From contig JBGUZF010000125.1 of NCBI GenBank assembly GCA_045222795.1, positions 1 through 10,490 of the forward strand: a DNA stretch of 10,490 nt, in the 5' to 3' direction. Position numbers and translations under genes: made by a program. Within the stretch, counting starts at the first letter, position 1. Each line of letters starts with the position of its first letter. Shown here in pieces: positions 6,020 through 10,490 of this stretch. The DNA is from Colimorpha sp045222795 (lineage in GTDB: Bacteria; Bacteroidota; Bacteroidia; Bacteroidales; P3). The notes under the pieces are model-generated. The model worked only from the letters and a program-made list of their open reading frames with translations, was not told where the DNA came from and did not search any database.

Positions 6020-7385
6020 GCTCCTCTTATTTATTTTAACGACGACGCTGCTGGGATGCACAGAACCAGTGGCCTACGGACCTGTACCCACCGAAGCACA
6101 GCTTGCCTGGCAGCGCATGGAAGTGAATATGTTCTGCCACTTCGGCCCCAATACCTTCACGGGCGCCGAATGGGGCACGGGCAAGGAAAGCAAGAAGGTG
6201 TTCGCGCCCAAAGCTATTGACTGCCGCCAGTGGGTCGACGTTGCCCGTCAGGCCGGTATGGGCGGCATCATCCTCACCGCCAAGCACCACGACGGCTTCT
6301 GCCTCTGGCCGAGTGAATACAGCACTCATACGGTACCTGACAGCATGGACGTGCTGCGACTGTTCACCGACGCATGCCGCGAGGGAGGACTGAAGGCCGG
6401 CGTATACATCTCGCCCTGGGACCGCAACCACCCCTCCTACGGCACTCCCGAATACAATTCCGTCTTCGCCAACACCCTGCGCGAGGTGCACACCACCTAC
6501 GGCCCCTTCTTCGAGCAGTGGTTCGACGGCGCCTGCGGCGAAGGCCCCAACGGCAAGAAGCAAGAGTACGACTGGCCACTGTTCGAAGGCACCGTCACCG
6601 ACATCAACCCGCAGTGCGTGATGTTCAGCGACGTTGGCCCCGGCTGCCGCTGGGTGGGCAACGAAGAAGGGCGTGCCGACGAGACCAACTGGAGCCGACT
6701 GAAGGTGGAGAGTGGAGAGCGGAAAACGAAGAACGGAGGATGCGGCGACAAGGATGGCGACCAATGGATACCCGCCGAGGTGGACGTAAGCATACGTCCG
6801 GGCTGGTTCTGGCACAAGAAGGAGCACCCCAAGAGCGTCGACGAGCTGATGGAGATATACTACAACTCGGTTGGTCGCAACGGCCTGTTGCTGCTCAACG
6901 TGCCGCCCGACAACCGCGGCCGCATCCCCGCCGAAGACAGTGCCGTGCTGGTGGCTTTCCGCAAGGAGCGCGACCGCATCTTCTCCAACGACCTGGCGCA
7001 GGGCGCCAAAGCAAGCGCCTGGCACCGCAGGTGGCACCGTGCCAAGAACGTGCTCGACACCGCCTATCACACCTACTGGGCCGCCAGCTGCAAAGATGCC
7101 GAGCTCACACTGACACTCGACAGCGTCACCGAATTCGACATCATCGTCATACAGGAATACATCCCTCTCGGACAGCGCATCACGAAAGTCAACCTGCTTC
7201 TTGACCCTAACGACGGACTCTACTCCTACACCCTCGGCGACAAGCCGCTGTGCACCACCGTAGGGTACAAACGCATCATCCGTCTCGACCATCCGATACG
7301 CTGGCAGAAACTGGTGTTTCAGTTCGAAGGTATGGCCCCGCCCGTCGTCAACCGCATAGCCCTCTACAACTCGAAAGCCCAATGA
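5973..7385 (+). CDS. Alpha-L-fucosidase, GH29 family, predicted lipoprotein
   Basis: GH29 enzymes remove alpha-L-fucose from glycans with retention of configuration. Family marks are NMFCHFGPNTF at about 53-63, AKHHDGFCLWPS at 103-114, and WFDGACGEG with the likely nucleophile Asp185. GNEEG contains Glu231, placed 46 residues later, as expected for the acid/base of the GH29-B subgroup (alpha-1,3/1,4-fucosidases). PAEVDVSIRPGWFWH and LLLNVPPDNRG follow. The N-terminus has arginines, a hydrophobic stretch and a lipobox LLGC with Cys29, so a membrane-anchored lipoprotein is expected. The only usable ATG before the lipobox is at 5973, inside the upstream gene. The C-terminal hundred or so residues look like a beta-sandwich. 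The loop KVESGERKTKNGG at about 245-257 is encoded by a degenerate seven-base repeat. Exact linkage specificity is not determinable here. Confidence 0.92.
   Translation: MYPSRRTATAGARRFRLLLFILTTTLLGCTEPVAYGPVPTEAQLAWQRMEVNMFCHFGPNTFTGAEWGTGKESKKVFAPKAIDCRQWVDVARQAGMGGIILTAKHHDGFCLWPSEYSTHTVPDSMDVLRLFTDACREGGLKAGVYISPWDRNHPSYGTPEYNSVFANTLREVHTTYGPFFEQWFDGACGEGPNGKKQEYDWPLFEGTVTDINPQCVMFSDVGPGCRWVGNEEGRADETNWSRLKVESGERKTKNGGCGDKDGDQWIPAEVDVSIRPGWFWHKKEHPKSVDELMEIYYNSVGRNGLLLLNVPPDNRGRIPAEDSAVLVAFRKERDRIFSNDLAQGAKASAWHRRWHRAKNVLDTAYHTYWAASCKDAELTLTLDSVTEFDIIVIQEYIPLGQRITKVNLLLDPNDGLYSYTLGDKPLCTTVGYKRIIRLDHPIRWQKLVFQFEGMAPPVVNRIALYNSKAQ
6705..6739 (+). repeat. Degenerate purine-rich seven-base repeat inside the fucosidase gene
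   Basis: Five consecutive seven-base units can be read: GTGGAGA, GTGGAGA, GCGGAAA, ACGAAGA and ACGGAGG. The first two are identical and the others have diverged. The stretch encodes a charged loop (VESGERKTKNGG) between the conserved TNW and PAE blocks of the GH29 fold, where families tolerate insertions. Base composition and charge differ sharply from the flanking codons. Confidence 0.6.
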
Positions 7386-9016
7386 AACGCATACTTACAA
7401 TACTTTTCACTTTTCACTTTTCACTTTTCACTTTGTCGGCGCAAGAGTATCCGCAGGGCTATTTCCGCAACCCAATGGACTTCGACATAGGCCTCAGCGC
7501 CACCTTCGGCGAGTTCCGCACCAACCACTTCCATTCGGGCCTCGACATGCGCACCGGCGGTGCCATAGGCAAACCCGTCTACGCCGCTGCCGACGGCTAT
7601 GTGGCCAAGGTGAGCATATCGCCCTGGGGCGGCGGCAAGATACTCTACATCAAGCACCCCAACGGCTACACCACCGTTTACATGCACCTCGACAGCTATG
7701 CAGGCATTATAGGTCGCGTGGTGGAAGGCGAGCAATACCGCACCAAGAGTTACAGCATCAACCGCACCTTCGACCCCGGAGCGATGCCCGTGAAGAAAGG
7801 CCAGCTGGTGGCCTACAGCGGCAACAGCGGCGGCAGCGGCGGCCCTCACCTGCATTTCGAAGTACGCCTCACCGACAGTCCCGACCTGCACACCGGTGCC
7901 CGCATCATCAACCCGCTGCTCTTCGGTCTCCCCTATTCCGACAACATCAAGCCCGTAATCCGCGGCCTGCGCGTCTACCCCGTAGGCGGCGAGCCAACAG
8001 CCGTAGGCAAAGACAACAGCGTCTCTGTCGACGGCCCCTTCTACCTGGGCATCTACGCCACCGACGCCGCCGAAGGCTCGACAGCCAAGAACGGCGTGCA
8101 CCGCGTGGAGGTGTATCTCGACGGCAAACTTTTCTTCAAGTACTCGCCCGAAAGTCTCGTCACCGACTCATCCCGCATGGTCAACGCGCTGATAGACTTT
8201 CCCCTCTTCCGCCGCACACGGCAGGGCTATCTGCTCACCCGCATCCTGCCGGGTGCCGATGGCGAATGGGTGACGGAAAGACAGGGCGACGGTGTATTCC
8301 GCCTCACGAAAGGGGAGCACAAGATACGTGTGATGGTGTACGACATCAAAGACAACCTCGCCGAGCAGACGCTCAAGGTGCAGGTGACCGGCGAGAAGGT
8401 TTGCCCGAAGCCCAAGACCGATATGCGCTACACCGATCCTTACGTCCACAACGGCAACAATGTGCGTGTGGAGATGCACCCCTACACCCTCTACGCTGAC
8501 GACCGCATGCGCATCGTCGATGGCAACACCGTCACCGTGGAGCCTACCGTCAACCCCTTGCCGCCACACAAGAACTACAACCTCAGCCTCAAGGGGCGTG
8601 GCAACTACGGAGTGCCGCCCGAGAAAGTCACCATAGTGCGCCTCGAAGGCGCCAAACGCTTTGCCAGCAAGACACGCCACCGCGACGGATGGTACACCTC
8701 GCAGGTGCGCGACTTCGGCACCTTCACCCTCGCCGTCGACACCACACTGCCCACCGTGAAGCCCGTCAACTTCAGCGAAGCCAAACCCCTGAAGGGCAAC
8801 AGCATCAGACTGAAGATAGCCGACGACCTGAGCGGTGTGGAGACCTACAACTGCTACCTCAACGGCAGCTGGATACTGGCCGAATACGACGGCAAGAGTG
8901 CCACCCTCACCATCAACGCCTCCGGCAAGCTGAAAGCCGGCAGTAACGAACTCTCGGTGGAGGTCACCGACGCCTGCGGCAACATCTGCCAGAGGCGCTA
9001 CGCGATAAGAAAATGA
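7382..9016 (+). CDS. Secreted M23-family zinc metallopeptidase (LytM/peptidoglycan endopeptidase type)
   Basis: M23 enzymes cut peptide crosslinks in peptidoglycan in the periplasm, or act as activators when degenerate. This 544-residue protein looks catalytically intact: zinc ligands His51 and Asp55 in HSGLD, and His156 and His158 in GPHLHFE, with YMHL at about 100-103. The catalytic domain occupies about residues 40-170. The C-terminal two thirds are beta-rich, with LKIADDLSGVETYNCYLNG near 480, suggesting Ig-like domains. The start is the ATG at 7382, giving MKRILTILF and a signal peptide that ends at LSA-QE near residue 20. It overlaps the fucosidase stop as ATGA, a mark of translational coupling. 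An upstream in-frame ATG at 7250 lies well inside the fucosidase gene and would bury the signal peptide, so it is rejected. The hydrophobic core of the signal peptide is encoded by a seven-base tandem tract. Confidence 0.94.
   Translation: MKRILTILFTFHFSLFTLSAQEYPQGYFRNPMDFDIGLSATFGEFRTNHFHSGLDMRTGGAIGKPVYAAADGYVAKVSISPWGGGKILYIKHPNGYTTVYMHLDSYAGIIGRVVEGEQYRTKSYSINRTFDPGAMPVKKGQLVAYSGNSGGSGGPHLHFEVRLTDSPDLHTGARIINPLLFGLPYSDNIKPVIRGLRVYPVGGEPTAVGKDNSVSVDGPFYLGIYATDAAEGSTAKNGVHRVEVYLDGKLFFKYSPESLVTDSSRMVNALIDFPLFRRTRQGYLLTRILPGADGEWVTERQGDGVFRLTKGEHKIRVMVYDIKDNLAEQTLKVQVTGEKVCPKPKTDMRYTDPYVHNGNNVRVEMHPYTLYADDRMRIVDGNTVTVEPTVNPLPPHKNYNLSLKGRGNYGVPPEKVTIVRLEGAKRFASKTRHRDGWYTSQVRDFGTFTLAVDTTLPTVKPVNFSEAKPLKGNSIRLKIADDLSGVETYNCYLNGSWILAEYDGKSATLTINASGKLKAGSNELSVEVTDACGNICQRRYAIRK
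7402..7434 (+). repeat. Seven-base tandem tract in the M23 signal-peptide coding region
   Basis: About 4.7 perfect copies of ACTTTTC run from 7402 to 7434. They encode residues 8-18 of the peptidase (LFTFHFSLFTL), the hydrophobic core of its signal peptide. The same seven-residue cycle is produced in every frame, with no stop codon in the tract. The unit differs from the one in the LysM gene by a single base (TTTTCAC versus TTTTCAA on the coding strand). Confidence 0.93.
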
Positions 9017-9087
9017 TTTTATACACAATAAAAACAAGACACTTGCGTTATTGCAACAAATATTAACCCAATTAAAACCCAAACATC

Positions 9088-10002
9088 ATGAAGAAAATTT
9101 CATTATTTGCAATGGTTCTTGCAGTTGCCTGCCTCTTCGCAGCCTGCACCAAAGAGGGTGTCTACACCCCCAAAGAGAAAATCAGCAAAGTGTACGAGTC
9201 TTCGTCCACCACAATCAGCGGCGGTGACTATAGCAGCACTGACAACACTCCCAAGCACATGACCGAGAGCTGGGTGTGGGACGGCAAGCTCATTAGCAGC
9301 ATCACCGAATACGACAACGATGGCGGCATCGAAGGACTCACCACCTTCACCTACGACGGCAAGCAGCTCACCGAAATCAAGCAGGGCACCTATGTCTCGA
9401 AACTGACCTACGACGGCAGCAAACTCCAGAAGATTGAGTCGTACGATGGCGACGAGCTTACGTCGACTACTACAGTAACCCACGATGGCAAAAAGATTGT
9501 CAAGCTCGAGATTGAAGGCTCCGACAACGGGGAAAAAGATGCCAAGGCCTTTGCCTTCATGCAGACCCTTATGAAGGTTGTTATGCCCGTCTACACCGAG
9601 AACACCACCAAGGTGCTCAGCACCGTCGCCACCAAGGGCAGCTCAAAATACACCATCGACTTAGAATGGGACGGCAAGAATGTCAGCAAAGTTACCATGG
9701 TTTATGGTGACGAAACCGCTACCCTCACCTACACCTACGACGAAATGAACAACCCCTATCAGGGCTTCATCTATGCCATTAGCGACCCCGCCGAGTTTGG
9801 CAGCAAGAACAACGTCGTCAGCGAGACCGTGACCGCTGTCTATGATGGCGAGCCCACCTCTTATACTTCCAACTACACCTACGAGTATGATGGCAAGTGG
9901 CCCACCACCAAAACCAACACCACAACCACGAGCCAAACTATTCTCGGAACCACCTACACCTACTCCTCCTCTGAAGTCACCTACTTCGAGTATGCCGACT
10001 GA
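9088..10002 (+). CDS. Predicted lipoprotein with repeated (Y/W/H)DG motifs
   Basis: The 304-residue protein starts with a classical lipoprotein signal (MKKISLFAMV, lipobox FAAC, Cys20), so an outer-membrane or surface lipoprotein is expected. The body is rich in Thr, Ser, Tyr and Asp and contains repeated short motifs, (Y/W/H)DGK followed by hydrophobic residues, at about 64 (WDGK), 89 (YDGK), 108 (YDGS), 132 (HDGK), 194 (WDGK) and 267 (YDGK). YDEMNNPYQGF near 218 is a related turn. This pattern suggests consecutive beta-hairpins, like YD-repeat or related Bacteroidetes lipoprotein families; no enzyme motif is visible. A 71-base AT-rich gap precedes it with no TAnnTTTG box, so it may be read from upstream or from a weak promoter. 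A strong terminator follows. I do not assign a function. Confidence 0.88.
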   Translation: MKKISLFAMVLAVACLFAACTKEGVYTPKEKISKVYESSSTTISGGDYSSTDNTPKHMTESWVWDGKLISSITEYDNDGGIEGLTTFTYDGKQLTEIKQGTYVSKLTYDGSKLQKIESYDGDELTSTTTVTHDGKKIVKLEIEGSDNGEKDAKAFAFMQTLMKVVMPVYTENTTKVLSTVATKGSSKYTIDLEWDGKNVSKVTMVYGDETATLTYTYDEMNNPYQGFIYAISDPAEFGSKNNVVSETVTAVYDGEPTSYTSNYTYEYDGKWPTTKTNTTTTSQTILGTTYTYSSSEVTYFEYAD

Positions 10003-10028
10003 TTAAGGCTTTCGAAGCAACAATAAGA

Positions 10029-10061
10029 AAAGCCCGGGGCGATGCCTCGGGCTTTCTTTTG
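10029..10061. terminator. Intrinsic terminator between convergent genes
   Basis: Twelve-base arms (10029-10040 and 10044-10055) pair completely apart from one G-U wobble, around a GAT loop. The stem is GC-rich, flanked by A and T runs, and followed by TCTTTTGT. It lies 27 bases after the lipoprotein stop and 17 bases before the end of the convergent DUF975 gene. The A-rich left flank means it could also end minus-strand transcripts, so it may act in both directions. Confidence 0.9.
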
Positions 10062-10077
10062 TACCTTAACGGTAAAC

Positions 10078-10490
10078 TTAACCGTTGCGGCGTGCTTTGA
10101 GTTCTTCGTAGAACTTGGCGTGCGAAGCCTCGATGTAAGGCTGCAGCCACAGCAGGCCGATACCAAGCGTGAAGATGCAGAGGATGGCCCAGCCGATGAA
10201 GCTCAGGTCCAAGCAGAAGAGTTTCCACTTGTAGCCACGCATCATCATGCGGCTCTCGTGGATGCAATCGTCGGCATCCAGGTCGGGACGGTCGTTCATC
10301 ACGTAGGGAGTCATCGCGTAGGCATAGCTCTTCACGATGCCGGGGATGATGAACAGCAGGCACCAGAGTAAGGTATAGAGCATCACCAGCAGCGAAGTGC
10401 CGAGCACACGGCCGTACTTGTTGAAGACGCTGAACTGGTCGCCCACCATCTCGCTGCTGTCCTCTCCGCGCACCAGGCGCAGGAAGCAGA
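10078..10490 (-). CDS. DUF975 family integral membrane protein, N-terminus missing
   Basis: The frame is open to the right edge, so the N-terminus lies outside the window; about 137 C-terminal residues are present. They match the DUF975 pattern: a tail of FLRLVRGEDSSEMVG, the hydrophobic stretch LLVMLYTLLWCLLFIIPGIV, and the conserved SYAYAMTPYVMND. Next come MMMRGYKWKLFCLDLSFIGW and a last hydrophobic segment containing TLGIGLLWLQPY, followed by FYEEL. At least two to three membrane spans are visible. The role of the family is unknown. A GTG at 10473 is not taken as the start, because the homologous sequence continues upstream of it. The gene is convergent with the preceding lipoprotein gene and shares its terminator. 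Confidence 0.9.
   Translation of the reverse strand, partial: CFLRLVRGEDSSEMVGDQFSVFNKYGRVLGTSLLVMLYTLLWCLLFIIPGIVKSYAYAMTPYVMNDRPDLDADDCIHESRMMMRGYKWKLFCLDLSFIGWAILCIFTLGIGLLWLQPYIEASHAKFYEELKARRNG

Noticed and set aside
7250..7381. Earlier start for the M23 peptidase
   Set aside because: It lies inside the fucosidase coding region and would place the signal peptide 44 residues from the N-terminus.
6036..7382. A 448-codon open frame opposite the fucosidase gene
   Set aside because: Antisense shadow of a clear GH29 gene, with no recognisable protein features.
9017..9087. Promoter for the DG-motif lipoprotein
   Set aside because: No TAnnTTTG box could be found in the AT-rich gap; a weak or unusual promoter remains possible but cannot be supported.

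Overview
The window looks like a chromosomal segment of a GC-rich member of the Bacteroidetes, probably of the order Bacteroidales. The evidence is two textbook Bacteroidetes promoters (TTTG-N19-TAnnTTTG), AT-rich leaders without strong Shine-Dalgarno sequences, lipid A genes, and a set of lipoprotein, glycosidase and LysM genes typical of this group. Genus cannot be settled from the sequence alone. No tRNA, rRNA, CRISPR array, insertion sequence or phage gene was found. Coding density is very high and most genes overlap or nearly touch.

Left part (1-5372). The 3' end of a HAD-family phosphatase gene (+) runs tail to tail into a four-gene minus-strand cluster, read in the order guaA (GMP synthase), a secreted LysM plus periplasmic-binding-protein-like gene, lpxC, lpxA. 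The last three genes are separated by 6 and 0 bases and form one transcriptional unit, probably driven from the guaA promoter. LpxC is a free-standing 305-residue enzyme, whereas most Bacteroidetes carry an LpxC-FabZ fusion. LpxA lacks one of the conserved active-site-region histidines.

Centre (5373-5506). A divergent promoter region has back-to-back elements arranged as an almost perfect dyad about position 5431: both -33 boxes lie in one inverted repeat and both -7 boxes are equidistant from the centre. It serves guaA leftwards and a second operon rightwards.

Right part (5507-10002, + strand). The operon encodes a small single-span membrane protein, a GH29-type alpha-L-fucosidase lipoprotein whose start lies inside the preceding gene, and an M23 zinc endopeptidase that overlaps the fucosidase by ATGA. 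A 71-base gap follows, then a lipoprotein with repeated (Y/W/H)DG hairpin motifs and a strong terminator. A convergent, incomplete DUF975 membrane protein gene closes the window.

The most unusual signal is a set of seven-base tandem tracts inside genes. Two of them (3705-3735 and 7402-7434) encode the hydrophobic core of a signal peptide in two different exported cell-wall-related proteins. Because seven is not a multiple of three, such a tract encodes the same hydrophobic peptide cycle in every frame, while gain or loss of one unit would frameshift the rest of the gene. A third, degenerate purine-rich seven-base tract lies in the fucosidase, and a nine-base tandem repeat lies just upstream of the LysM gene. 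They could be phase-variation switches or traces of a dispersed repeat family recruited into coding sequence.
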